Shown one piece after another: positions 43,974 to 51,894 of a stretch of DNA of 64,000 bases. This DNA is from Streptomyces radicis (GTDB lineage: Bacteria > Actinomycetota > Actinomycetes > Streptomycetales > Streptomycetaceae). The translations under genes were made by a program, and so were the position numbers. Location: positions 248,001 to 312,000 of the forward strand of contig NZ_RBDY01000003.1 in assembly GCF_003626575.1 (NCBI RefSeq), written 5' to 3'. The notes below the pieces were generated by a model. The model saw only the letters and a list, made by a program, of their open reading frames with translations. It was not told the origin of the DNA and ran no database searches. Position 1 is the stretch's first letter; each line of letters begins with the position of its first letter.

Positions 43974-46343
43974 ATGAACCCCATGACGGGCATCACGGCG
44001 GACACGGAGGCGAGCGCGGCGGCGGGGGCGAACACGACGGGGACGGCGAACGCGGCGGCGGGGGCAGGGGCGACGGCCACGGGGGCGGATCGCACCACAG
44101 AGACCCACTGCCCGTACTGCGCGCTCCAGTGCGGGATGGGCCTGCGGCCCGCGCCTGGGGCGGCGGGCGGGCTCGAGGTGGTGGAGCGGACCGCGTTCCC
44201 GGTGAACCGCGGCGCGCTGTGCGGCAAGGGCCGCACCGCCCCCGCCGTGCTGGCCACCGGGGCACGGCTGACCGGGCCCCTGGTGCGGCGCGGGGGCGAG
44301 CTGGTCCCCGCGGAGTGGGACGAGGCCCTGGACCGGGTCGCGGAGGGGCTGGCCGCGGTCCGCGAACGACACGGGCCCGACGCGGTGGGGGTCTTCGGCG
44401 GCGGAGGGCTGACGAACGAGAAGGCGTACGCGCTCGGCAAGTTCACGCGGCTGGTGCTCGGCAGCTCGCAGATCGACTACAACGGCCGGTTCTGCATGTC
44501 GTCGGCGGCCGCGGCCGGGACGCGGGCGTTCGGGATCGACCGGGGGCTGCCGTTCCCGCTGGCCGACATCCCGCGCACCGGCTGCGTCCTGCTGGTCGGG
44601 TCCAACCTCGCCGAGACGATGCCGCCCGCGCTGCGCTACCTCACCGAGCTGCGGGAGAACGGCGGCACGCTGATCGTCGTCGATCCGCGGCGGACCCGCA
44701 CGGCCGAGCAGGCGGATCTGCACCTCGCGCCGCGGCCTGGGACGGATCTGGCGCTGGCGCTCGGGCTGCTGCACCTGGTGGTGGCGGAGGGGCGCACGGA
44801 CGAGGCGTTCATCGGGGAGCGGACGACGGGGTGGGAGGAGGCGCGCGCGGCGGCGATGGCGCACTGGCCCGAACTGGTGGAGCGGATCACGGGGGTGCCC
44901 GTTCCGCTGCTGCGCGCGGCGGCGCGGATGTTCTGCGCGCCCGAGGCCGCGATGGTGCTGACGGCGCGCGGGCCCGAGCAGCAGTCCAAGGGAACGGACA
45001 CGGTCGGCGCGTGGATCAACCTCTGCCTCGCGACCGGCAGGGCTGGGAGAGCGCTTTCCGGGTATGGCTGTCTCACCGGGCAGGGCAACGGGCAGGGCGG
45101 GCGCGAGCACGGGCAGAAGGCCGACCAGCTGCCGGGCTACCGGATGCTGGCCGACCCGGACGCGCGCGCCCATGTGGCCGGGGTGTGGGGCGTCGACCCC
45201 GACACGCTGCCGGGCCCCGGGCGCAGCGCCTACGAACTCCTCGACGCGCTCGGCCGGGACACCCCCGACGGGGTGCGGGCGCTGCTGCTGATGGCATCCA
45301 ATCCGGTCGTCTCGGCGCCGCGCGCCGCGCATGTGGAGGAACGGATGCGGGCGCTCGACTTCCTGGCCGTGTGCGACGTGGTGCTGTCGGAGTCGGCGCG
45401 GCTCGCGGACGTGGTACTCCCGGTGACGCAGTGGGCGGAGGAGACGGGGACGCTGACGAATCTGGAGGGCCGGGTGCTGCTGCGCCGCAAGGCCGTCGAC
45501 CCGCCGCCCGGGTGCCGGAGCGATCTGGAGGTGCTGCGGGGGCTGGCGGCGCGACTGGGGTGGGAGAGCGGTTTCCCGGCCGAGCCCGAGAAGGTCTTCG
45601 ACGAGCTGCGGCGGGCCTCGGCCGGGGGCAAGGCGGACTATTCGGGCATCACCTATGCCCGGATCGCGCGGGAGGACGGGGTGTTCTGGCCGTGCCCGGC
45701 GACGGAGGGCGTGGTGGGAGACGGGTCGGGCGCGGGAGACGGGTCGGGCTTGGAGAGCGCTCACCACCGGGAGAGCGCTCACCCGCAGGAAGACGCTCAC
45801 CGTTTGGAGAGCGCTCTCCCAGCAGAGAACGTTCACCCGAGGGAGAACGTTCACCCGGGGACGCCGCGCCTCTTCCTCGACCGGTTCGCGACGCCGGACG
45901 GGCGGGCGCGGTTCGCGCCGGTGAGCCACCGGGCCTCGGCGGAGGAGCCGAGCGAGGAGTACCCCCTGCTGCTCACCACGGGGCGGGTGCTCGCGCAGTA
46001 CCAGTCGGGGGCGCAGACGCGGCGGGTGGGCGAGCTGAACGCCGCCGCGCCCGGCCCGTTCGTCCAGCTGCACCCCCGGCTCGCGGAACGGCTCGGCGCG
46101 GGCGAGGGCGACCGGCTCGCGGTGATCTCGCGGCGTGGCCGGGCGGTGGCACCGGCGCGGATCAGTGGGGACATCAGGCCGGACACCGTTTTCATGCCGT
46201 TCCACTGGCCGGGTGAGGGGCGCGTCAACACGGTCACCAACCCGGCGCTCGATCCGGTGTCGCGCATGCCGGAGTTCAAGGTGTGCGCGGTCCGGGTGGA
46301 GCGGGCCGAACCGGGGCCCGAGACCGACGGCGGGGCCGCGTAG
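43974..46343 (+). CDS. nasA: Assimilatory nitrate reductase catalytic subunit (Mo-bisMGD)
   Basis: 789 aa from ATG at 43974 (a second ATG at 43983 is possible). After a ~40-residue Ala/Thr/Gly-rich leader comes the [4Fe-4S] motif HCPYCALQCGM then GALCGKG. Molybdopterin-binding segments follow: GGGGLTNEKAYALGKFTRLV, IDYNGRFCMSSAAAAGTRAF, VGSNLAETMPPALRYL, LATGRAG...GCLTGQGNGQGG, TQWAEETGTLTNLEGRV. The C-terminal molydop-binding domain has LLTTGRVLAQYQSGAQTRRV. No signal peptide, so it is cytoplasmic: nitrate to nitrite for the NirBD enzyme. A 34-residue palindrome-derived insertion (nt 45752-45855) separates the two large domains, and another near copy lies at 45046. Confidence 0.93.
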   Translation: MNPMTGITADTEASAAAGANTTGTANAAAGAGATATGADRTTETHCPYCALQCGMGLRPAPGAAGGLEVVERTAFPVNRGALCGKGRTAPAVLATGARLTGPLVRRGGELVPAEWDEALDRVAEGLAAVRERHGPDAVGVFGGGGLTNEKAYALGKFTRLVLGSSQIDYNGRFCMSSAAAAGTRAFGIDRGLPFPLADIPRTGCVLLVGSNLAETMPPALRYLTELRENGGTLIVVDPRRTRTAEQADLHLAPRPGTDLALALGLLHLVVAEGRTDEAFIGERTTGWEEARAAAMAHWPELVERITGVPVPLLRAAARMFCAPEAAMVLTARGPEQQSKGTDTVGAWINLCLATGRAGRALSGYGCLTGQGNGQGGREHGQKADQLPGYRMLADPDARAHVAGVWGVDPDTLPGPGRSAYELLDALGRDTPDGVRALLLMASNPVVSAPRAAHVEERMRALDFLAVCDVVLSESARLADVVLPVTQWAEETGTLTNLEGRVLLRRKAVDPPPGCRSDLEVLRGLAARLGWESGFPAEPEKVFDELRRASAGGKADYSGITYARIAREDGVFWPCPATEGVVGDGSGAGDGSGLESAHHRESAHPQEDAHRLESALPAENVHPRENVHPGTPRLFLDRFATPDGRARFAPVSHRASAEEPSEEYPLLLTTGRVLAQYQSGAQTRRVGELNAAAPGPFVQLHPRLAERLGAGEGDRLAVISRRGRAVAPARISGDIRPDTVFMPFHWPGEGRVNTVTNPALDPVSRMPEFKVCAVRVERAEPGPETDGGAA
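45752..45855. repeat. 18-bp-period palindrome array inside nasA
   Basis: Six units start at 45752, 45770, 45788, 45806, 45824 and 45842, an exact 18-bp period. They grade from GGAGAGCGCTCACC through an exact GGAGAGCGCTCTCC (45806) to GGAGAACGTTCACC. In the nasA frame they encode LESAH, RESAH, LESAL, AENVH and RENVH. Confidence 0.95.
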
Positions 46344-46382
46344 CCGAGTTGCGGGGCGCCCGCCACCCGGCAGCATGGGGAC

Positions 46383-46790
46383 ATGACTGATCTGAACCAG
46401 GGCGTGATCGGGCTGCCCGAGCTGGCCGACGCGCATCTCGCGCTCGCGCGGGACAACGAGCACGGCCGTAGCGCCCATCTGTTCCTGCACGACGGCCCGT
46501 TGCGGCAGAGCGTGATCGCGCTCGTCGGCGGCGCCGAGCTCGAGGAGCACAACGCGCCTCCGGCGGCCAGCCTCCACGTGTTGAGCGGGCGGGTGCGGCT
46601 GCTCTCCGAGCCGGGCGACGCGGAGCTGGTGAGCGGCCAGGTGATGCGGATCCCACAGCTGCGCCACGGGCTGATGGCGCTCGACGACTCGGTGATCGTG
46701 CTGACCTCGGTGACGGCGACGCCCGAGCCGGTCGTCGTGAACGACACGCGGCGCGGCCCGGGCAAGGGGAACGACGACACCCCCCTCTGA
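46383..46790 (+). CDS. Cupin-domain protein
   Basis: 135 aa from ATG at 46383. A single cupin barrel is visible: VIALVGGAELEEHNAPPAAS, LHVLSGRVRLLSEPG, VMRIPQLRHGLMALDDSVIV. The metal-binding motif is partial: Glu/His in LEEHNAPP, then His in RHGL. Small cupins of this kind are common near nitrogen and stress genes; the function is unknown. It starts 39 bases after nasA and may be co-transcribed with it. Confidence 0.8.
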   Translation: MTDLNQGVIGLPELADAHLALARDNEHGRSAHLFLHDGPLRQSVIALVGGAELEEHNAPPAASLHVLSGRVRLLSEPGDAELVSGQVMRIPQLRHGLMALDDSVIVLTSVTATPEPVVVNDTRRGPGKGNDDTPL

Positions 46791-46860
46791 CGGCGACGCC
46801 CCCTCTCGGGAAGCGCTCTCCCAACGCCCCGCCCGCCCGGAACCGCCCCGCCCGGGACCG

Positions 46861-46933
46861 CCGAGCACCGAACACCCAGCGCCGAGCACCGAACACCGGG
46901 CACCCGGCACCCAGCACCCAGCACCCAGCGCCG
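46861..46933. repeat. CCGAGCACCGAACACC / CAGCACC repeats
   Basis: CCGAGCACCGAACACC occurs at 46861 and 46882 (21-bp spacing), followed by four short CAGCACC/GGCACCC units. It lies in the 271-base gap between the cupin and the PAP2-DAGK gene, together with one near-palindrome at 46808. Confidence 0.7.
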
Positions 46934-47061
46934 GGTCCCCGGGCCGAGGAGCACTCGGCCTCAGGAGTGCCGCCGATGGCCCGGGGTAGGCGCGCCAGGG
47001 CAGGAGGACGCACGAGTGGCGGGCGCGCGACACCCGCGCGGCGCGAAAAGGGGCGAGGGCC

Positions 47062-48600
47062 ATGGGTTGGCGAGGGGACGACGAGCTGGGGCTGTTGAGC
47101 CGCCTCGACCGGCGGGTCTTCGACCGGGTCGCCTCCGCCCACCCACCGGGTGTGCAGACGGTGCTGCCCGCGCTGAGCCACGCGGCGGACCACGGGCGGC
47201 TGTGGTTCGCGACGGGCTCGGCCATGGCCGTGTTCGGCGGGCGGGCCGGGCGGCGGGCGGCGTTGCGCGGGGTGGCGGCGTTGACGCTGGCGTCGTTCGC
47301 GACCAACACGATCATGAAGTACGCGCTGCGCAGGCAGCGCCCGTTGATCGACGCGGTGCCGCTCGCGCGCAGGCTGGCGCGGCAGCCGTTGACCAGCTCG
47401 TTCCCCTCGGGCCACGCGGCCTCGGCCGCCGCGTTCGCCACGGGGGTCGCCCTGGAGTCGCAGCGGTACGGGGCCGCTGTGGCGCCGGTGGCCGCGGCGG
47501 TCGCGGCCTCGCGGGTGTATGTCGGCGTGCACTACCCGTCGGACGTGATGGCGGGCGCGGTGCTCGGCGTGGGCGCGGCGATGGCGACCGGGCACTGGTG
47601 GCCGCGCCGCCCGGCGCCCGCGCAGCGGGTGCACCACCGCGCCGAGGCGCCCGCGCTCCAGGACGGGGCGGGCCTGGTCGTGGTGGTCAACGACGGTGCG
47701 GGGCCCGGCGCTGCGGCCGCGGACGAGGACCGGCTGCGGATGGTGCTGCCACGCGCGGAGATTGTTCAACGATCCAACGATGAGGATCTGGTGGCTCTGC
47801 TGGACGACGCGGCGCGGCGGGCGGCGCGCGCCGGGGGCGCGTTGGGCGTCTGCGGGGGCGACGGCAGCGTGAACGCGGCGGCGGCGAGCGCGGTGGAACA
47901 CCGGGTGCCGCTCGCGGTCTTCCCCGGCGGCACGCTCAACCACTTCGCGCTCGACACCGGCATACAGACCTTCGAGGACACGGCCGCCGCGCTCCGCAAG
48001 GGCGACGCGATCTCCGTCGACCTGAGCCGGGTGCGCCCGGTCGGCGGCGCGGAGGGTCCGACGCGGCACTTCCTCAACACGTTCAGCCTTGGCCTCTACC
48101 CCGAAGTCGTCCGCGCCCGCGCGTCGTTGGAGCGGCGCATCGGCAAGTGGCCTTCGGCAGCGGTCTCGTTGGCCCGGGTGCTGCGCAACGGGCGCCCCGT
48201 GGACGTTGAATTGAACGGGTACCCCCACCGGCTGTGGCTGCTGTTCGCGGGGAACGGCCTCTACTCCCCCGAGGGCTTCGCCCCCTCGCACCGCACCCAC
48301 CTGGACGACGGGCTGCTCGACGTCCGCCTGGTGTCCGCGGACCGGCCGCTGGCCAGGACGCGCGTGGTGTGCTCGGCGCTGACCGGGACGCTGGCCCGCT
48401 CGCGCGTGTACGCGGCGACCCGGGTGCCGCATCTGCACCTGGGGGGCCTGGGCGAGGGCGGCTCCCTGGCGTTCGACGGCGAGACGGGCCCGGCCCCGGC
48501 GTCGTTGCTGCTCGAGAAGGTGCAGGGCCGCCTGACGGTCTACCGCCCGGTGCGCTCGGGCGACGAGGAGCTGCGCCCGCTGCCCGCGCCGTTGACCTGA
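47062..48600 (+). CDS. PAP2 phosphatase - diacylglycerol kinase fusion
   Basis: 512 aa from ATG at 47062. The N-terminal ~200 residues are a membrane PAP2 phosphatase: KYALRRQRPLIDA, SSFPSGHAASAAAFATG and SRVYVGVHYPSDVMAG, the three catalytic motifs. The C-terminal ~290 residues are a DAGK/lipid kinase catalytic domain: GVCGGDGSVNAAAAS, VFPGGTLNHFALDTG and the closing LAFDGETGPAPASLL. Such fusions interconvert phosphatidate/diacylglycerol-type lipids, perhaps for envelope lipid recycling. The start is supported by hydrophobic helices beginning soon after. Its last 61 bases overlap the convergent AraC gene. Confidence 0.9.
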   Translation: MGWRGDDELGLLSRLDRRVFDRVASAHPPGVQTVLPALSHAADHGRLWFATGSAMAVFGGRAGRRAALRGVAALTLASFATNTIMKYALRRQRPLIDAVPLARRLARQPLTSSFPSGHAASAAAFATGVALESQRYGAAVAPVAAAVAASRVYVGVHYPSDVMAGAVLGVGAAMATGHWWPRRPAPAQRVHHRAEAPALQDGAGLVVVVNDGAGPGAAAADEDRLRMVLPRAEIVQRSNDEDLVALLDDAARRAARAGGALGVCGGDGSVNAAAASAVEHRVPLAVFPGGTLNHFALDTGIQTFEDTAAALRKGDAISVDLSRVRPVGGAEGPTRHFLNTFSLGLYPEVVRARASLERRIGKWPSAAVSLARVLRNGRPVDVELNGYPHRLWLLFAGNGLYSPEGFAPSHRTHLDDGLLDVRLVSADRPLARTRVVCSALTGTLARSRVYAATRVPHLHLGGLGEGGSLAFDGETGPAPASLLLEKVQGRLTVYRPVRSGDEELRPLPAPLT

Positions 48601-49538
48601 GCGGCGCCGCCCCGCGCGCGGTGCTCGCTCGGGCTGATGCCGCGCTCCCGCTTGAACGCCGTGCTCAACGCGAACGCGCTGCCGTACCCCACGCGGCGGG
48701 CGACGGCCTCGAGTGTCATGTCCGGGTCGCGCAGCAGCTCGGCGGCCATCCGGAGCCGCCAGCCGGTGAGATACGCCATCGGCGGCTCGCCGACCAGCTC
48801 GGTGAAACGGCGGGCCAGCGCCGCGCGCGAGACCCCGGCCCCCGCGGCGAGGCCCCCGACGGTCCACGGGTGCGCGGGGTGGTCGTGGATCTGCCGCAGC
48901 GCGTGGCCGACCACGGGGTCGCCGTGCGCGCGGTACCACGCGGGCGCCTCCGCCTCCGGCTGCGCGAACCACGCGCGCAGCGCCGAGATCAGCAGCAGGT
49001 CGAGCAGCCGGTCGAGGAGCACCTCCTGCCCGGGCTCGTCCTTGACGATCTCGCTGGACAGCAGCCCGAGCAGCGGCCCGTCCCAGGCGCCGCGGCGCGG
49101 CACGAGCACCCGGGGCAGGGCGCGCAACAGCCGTGCGCCGACCTCGAGATGGAGCTGGTACGTGCCGATCAGCAGCTCGGTCCCGCCCTCCGGGTCCGTG
49201 CCCCAGGTGCGCACGCCCAGGTCGAGCGCCTCACACAGGTCGGTGCCGTCGGGGCCGACGCTGCACCCGCCGGGCAGCACCCGCGCCGACGGCGGGGTGT
49301 CGGGGTCGTCGGCGACGGTGTAGGGCTCGGGGCCGCGCACCACCGCGATGTCCCCGGCGGCGAGGCGCACCGGGCAACCGCTCTCCGGAACGATCCACGC
49401 ATGGCCGCGCGTCACGCACGCCACGGTCAACGGCGCCTCGTCGCACACCCGGATCCCCCAGGGCGCGCTGAGCACGGCGCGCAACAGGAAGGCGCCCCGC
49501 GCGCGGGGGCCGTCGAGGAGGCTGGTCAGCGCGTCCAT
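48540..49538 (-). CDS. AraC-family regulator with cupin_6-type sensor domain
   Basis: 332 aa from ATG at 49538. The N-terminal ~190 residues form the cupin_6-type ligand domain (GAFLLRAVLSAPWGIRVCDE, VRLAAGDIAVVRGPEPYTVA). Two C-terminal AraC HTH motifs follow (WTVGGLAAGAGVSRAALARR; MTLEAVARRVGYGSAFALST, then FKRERGISPSEHR). Homologues often regulate oxidoreductases and efflux, so the divergent NmrA-like gene is the likely target. A 16-bp palindrome between them may be its operator. The C-terminal ~20 residues are a low-complexity tail overlapping the convergent PAP2-DAGK gene. Confidence 0.9.
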   Translation of the reverse strand: MDALTSLLDGPRARGAFLLRAVLSAPWGIRVCDEAPLTVACVTRGHAWIVPESGCPVRLAAGDIAVVRGPEPYTVADDPDTPPSARVLPGGCSVGPDGTDLCEALDLGVRTWGTDPEGGTELLIGTYQLHLEVGARLLRALPRVLVPRRGAWDGPLLGLLSSEIVKDEPGQEVLLDRLLDLLLISALRAWFAQPEAEAPAWYRAHGDPVVGHALRQIHDHPAHPWTVGGLAAGAGVSRAALARRFTELVGEPPMAYLTGWRLRMAAELLRDPDMTLEAVARRVGYGSAFALSTAFKRERGISPSEHRARGGAAQVNGAGSGRSSSSPERTGR

Positions 49539-49554
49539 GCCACGAGCGTAGACG

Positions 49555-49570
49555 CACGCGCATGCGCGTG
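49555..49570. promoter_or_regulatory. CACGCGCATGCGCGTG palindrome between divergent genes
   Basis: A perfect 16-bp palindrome 16 bases upstream of the AraC start and 120 bases before the NmrA start; a plausible operator for the AraC-type regulator. Confidence 0.5.
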
Positions 49571-49690
49571 AGCCTGACGGCGATGGCCGGGCGGGCGCCG
49601 CTCCGGTGGACTCGGGGGCACGGACGCGGGGCATGAACGCGGCACCCGCCGCGCACCCTCGACGGAATCAGCGGGAGAGCGGCTTCCACG

Positions 49691-50764
49691 ATGCATGAGA
49701 CGCCTGACACGACGAACGACACCAGCGCCGACGGCAGCCCCAACGCCAGCGGCAACGGCGACGGCGACGGCAGCCCCAACGCCAGCGGCAACGACAGCGC
49801 CAACGGCAACCGCGCCATCGCGGCCGAGCGGGTCCTGGTCCTGGGCGGCACCGGCAAGAGCGGCAGGCGCGTCGCGCGGCGGCTGCCCGGCGCGCGGATC
49901 GGCTCGCGCGCCGGAACCCCGCCGTTCCGGTGGGAGGACCCCACCACCTGGGGGCCGGTGCTCGAGGGGATGGAGGCCGTGTTCCTGTGCTACGTGCCCG
50001 ACGCCGCGGCCCCTGGGGCGCCCGAGACGATCGGCGCGTTCTCCGAGCTGGCCGTGGCCAGGGGCGTGCGCCGACTGGTGCTGCTCTCGGGCCGGGGCGA
50101 GGAGCGCACGGTCGAGTCGGAGCGGGCGATGCGGCGGGCGGGCGCGGAGTGGACGGTGCTGCGCGGCAGTTGGTTCGCCCAGAACTTCAGCGAGGACTTC
50201 CTCCTGGACGCGGTCCTCGGCGGCGAGGTGGTGCTGCCCGCCGCGCCGGGGGTGGCGGAGGCGTTCCTCGACGCGGAGGACATCGCGGACTGCGCGGTCG
50301 CGGCGCTCACCGGCCCCGGGCACGCGGGGCGGGTGTACGAGCTGACCGGGCCCCGGCTGCTGACGTTCGACGAGGCGGTGGGCGAGATCGGCGCGGCGAT
50401 CGGGCGCGACGTGCGGTTCCGGGCGGTGCCGCGGGGGCGTTACGCCGAGATCCTGGCCGGGGCCGGGATGCCGCCCGAGGTGGTGGCGCTGCTGACCGAG
50501 GTGTTCGGCGCGGTGCTCGACGGGCGCAACGCCCACCTCACCGGCGACGTGGCCGCGATCCTGGGCCGGGCGCCGCGCGACTTCTCCGCCTATGTGGCCG
50601 AGGCCGCGGCCACCGGCGCCTGGGGAGAGCGCTCTCCCACCCCGTCGGCACCCAGAGCGCCACGCGGAGAGCGCTCTCCCATCCCGCCGACGCTCAACGG
50701 GCCGCGTGGAGAGCGCTCTCCCCGCCCTTCGGCGCTCAACGGGTCGCCCATGGACGGGCGTTGA
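49691..50764 (+). CDS. NmrA-like NAD(P)-binding protein
   Basis: 357 aa from ATG at 49691. The first ~40 residues are a disordered Asn/Gly/Ser/Asp repeat (ASGNGDGDG). Then comes a Rossmann start, RVLVLGGTGKSGRRVARRLP, with LLSGRGEERTVESERAMRRA, AEWTVLRGSWFAQNFSEDFL and ELTGPRLLTFDEAVGEIGAA. This is the NmrA/azoreductase-like atypical SDR group, which reads NAD(P) redox state or reduces small quinones. The fold ends near residue 308. The rest is a palindrome-coded tail (GERSP three times, 14-residue spacing). Confidence 0.82.
   Translation: MHETPDTTNDTSADGSPNASGNGDGDGSPNASGNDSANGNRAIAAERVLVLGGTGKSGRRVARRLPGARIGSRAGTPPFRWEDPTTWGPVLEGMEAVFLCYVPDAAAPGAPETIGAFSELAVARGVRRLVLLSGRGEERTVESERAMRRAGAEWTVLRGSWFAQNFSEDFLLDAVLGGEVVLPAAPGVAEAFLDAEDIADCAVAALTGPGHAGRVYELTGPRLLTFDEAVGEIGAAIGRDVRFRAVPRGRYAEILAGAGMPPEVVALLTEVFGAVLDGRNAHLTGDVAAILGRAPRDFSAYVAEAAATGAWGERSPTPSAPRAPRGERSPIPPTLNGPRGERSPRPSALNGSPMDGR
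50624..50749. repeat. 42-bp-period palindrome array at the NmrA gene 3' end
   Basis: Exact GGAGAGCGCTCTCC copies start at 50624, 50666 and 50708, an exact 42-bp period (14 codons). Spacers are partly conserved (CCCRCCGACGCTCAACGGG in units 2 and 3). The array forms the protein's C-terminal tail and ends near the stop codon. Confidence 0.95.
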
Positions 50765-50782
50765 GACGGCGATCGCGGCCGT

Positions 50783-51316
50783 TCACCAGACGTCACCGTC
50801 GCGCCAGTCGCACACCAGCTCCCCCGCGATGTCCAGGCGCGCCGTCACCGGCAGGACGTACACCCCGTCGTCCTCCTCCTCGGTGCGCACTATGCCCAGC
50901 GGGGTCAGCGCGAACGTCGGCCCCTGCCACGAGAGCCAGCCGCGCGACGCGTACAGGGGGCGGGCCGACTCGGTCGCGGAGAGCGCTCCCAGGTCGTATG
51001 CGCCACGGATAACCCGCTCCAACGCCGCCATCAACGCCGCGCCATGGCCCCGGCCCCGCTGATCGTGGCGCACCCCGACGCCCTCGACATAGCCCGTGCG
51101 CAGCGAGCGGCCCCCGTGCAGGACCCGGCGCTGGACGACCGACGCATGGCCGACCAACTCCCCGTCCACATAGGCCAGGGCGTGCATCCCGCCCAGGGCG
51201 TGCTCCCAGTCGAGGTCGCCCAGGTCGCCGTCGAACGCCCGATGCAGGAGAGCGCGTACCGCGGCGAGGGTGGTGGGGGCGAGATCGGCGGTGTGGGCGG
51301 TGCGCACCTCGGTCAT
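50783..51316 (-). CDS. aac(2')-I: Aminoglycoside 2'-N-acetyltransferase, AAC(2')-I family
   Basis: 177 aa from ATG at 51316, with AAGGA upstream. It matches the actinobacterial AAC(2')-I family along its length: DLDWEHALGGMHALAYVDGE, LRTGYVEGVGVRHDQRGRGH (acetyl-CoA loop), MRGAYQLGALS-type block here as VIRGAYDLGALSATESARPL, YASRGWLSWQGPT, and the C-terminal VCDWRDGDVW. It acetylates the 2'-amino group of aminoglycosides such as gentamicin or tobramycin; in mycobacteria the gene is chromosomal and may have another cell-wall role. A near-palindrome in it codes for the conserved LGALS and is probably not a repeat insertion. Confidence 0.93.
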   Translation of the reverse strand: MTEVRTAHTADLAPTTLAAVRALLHRAFDGDLGDLDWEHALGGMHALAYVDGELVGHASVVQRRVLHGGRSLRTGYVEGVGVRHDQRGRGHGAALMAALERVIRGAYDLGALSATESARPLYASRGWLSWQGPTFALTPLGIVRTEEEDDGVYVLPVTARLDIAGELVCDWRDGDVW

Positions 51317-51321
51317 GGGGA

Positions 51322-51783
51322 TCATTCCTTGCGGCGGAGCGGGGTGGGTCGGCCGACGGCTGCCGACGCGGGACGGCCGGGAGCGCGGGCGGCTTCGAGC
51401 GGTGCCAGCTCCTCGGGGGGCAGGTGCTCGGGGGGCAGGTGCTCGGAGGCGCCGGAGTGGGACGGGGCGTGGAGGGCACGGACTTCGACGAGCCATGTGC
51501 CAGGGGCGGTGCTCCCGGCGAACGCGGCGAGGCGGGTGGGTGAGGCGTCGGGGTCGGCGTGGGCGTCGGGGGTGTGGGGGGCGTCGGGGTGGGCGATGAG
51601 GGCTTCGCGGGAGAGGGGCGTGGCGCGATCGGCGGGGATCCCCTTGGCGTCCGTGAACCCCTCGACGATCGACTCCGACCCTATCCGGCCGAAGTTGATC
51701 GGAGGCAGCTCGAACGGCGCGGCCCGCGGCCGGGCGGTGCCGACGATGAAGGTGAGGGGTGTGGAGCCCGAGGAAGTCCGCAC
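51322..51783 (-). CDS. Hypothetical protein
   Basis: 153 aa from GTG at 51783, ending 5 bases before the aac(2')-I start, so the two could be co-transcribed. I do not recognise it. It begins STPLTFIVGTARPRAAPFEL, has INFGRIGSESIVEGFTDAKG, and then a long Pro/Ala/His-rich low-complexity half including tandem EHLPP units. No membrane segment. Codon bias is acceptable, but the composition is poor and the gene could be spurious. Confidence 0.4.
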   Translation of the reverse strand: MRTSSGSTPLTFIVGTARPRAAPFELPPINFGRIGSESIVEGFTDAKGIPADRATPLSREALIAHPDAPHTPDAHADPDASPTRLAAFAGSTAPGTWLVEVRALHAPSHSGASEHLPPEHLPPEELAPLEAARAPGRPASAAVGRPTPLRRKE

Positions 51784-51834
51784 GGGCGCAGCGTATCCGG
51801 CTCACAGCCCGAGAGAGGCGGTGCTGAGCGCAGC

Positions 51835-51872
51835 GTTGCCCAGGAGAAACGGCAGTGATGCCGACGGGTAAC
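51835..51872 (+). promoter_or_regulatory. GlnR box upstream of the nitrite-reductase operon
   Basis: Four half-sites in exact n6 register: GTTGC (51835), GAAAC (51846), GATGC (51857), GTAAC (51868). This fits the GlnR pattern gTnAc-n6-GaAAc repeated, with the b-sites (GAAAC, GTAAC) best preserved. It ends 22 bases before the first gene of the nasB-nirB-nirD operon. Confidence 0.65.
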
Positions 51873-51894
51873 AGCGCCGCCGCACGCTCGGGGC

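Noticed and set aside
15234..50749. The palindrome arrays as CRISPR
   Set aside because: Periods are 18-42 bp with short, related or degenerate spacers, several lie inside genes in frame, and no cas gene is present.
50979..50992. Near-palindrome in aac(2')-I as a repeat insertion
   Set aside because: It encodes LGALS, a segment conserved in the AAC(2') family as I recall it, so protein conservation explains it.
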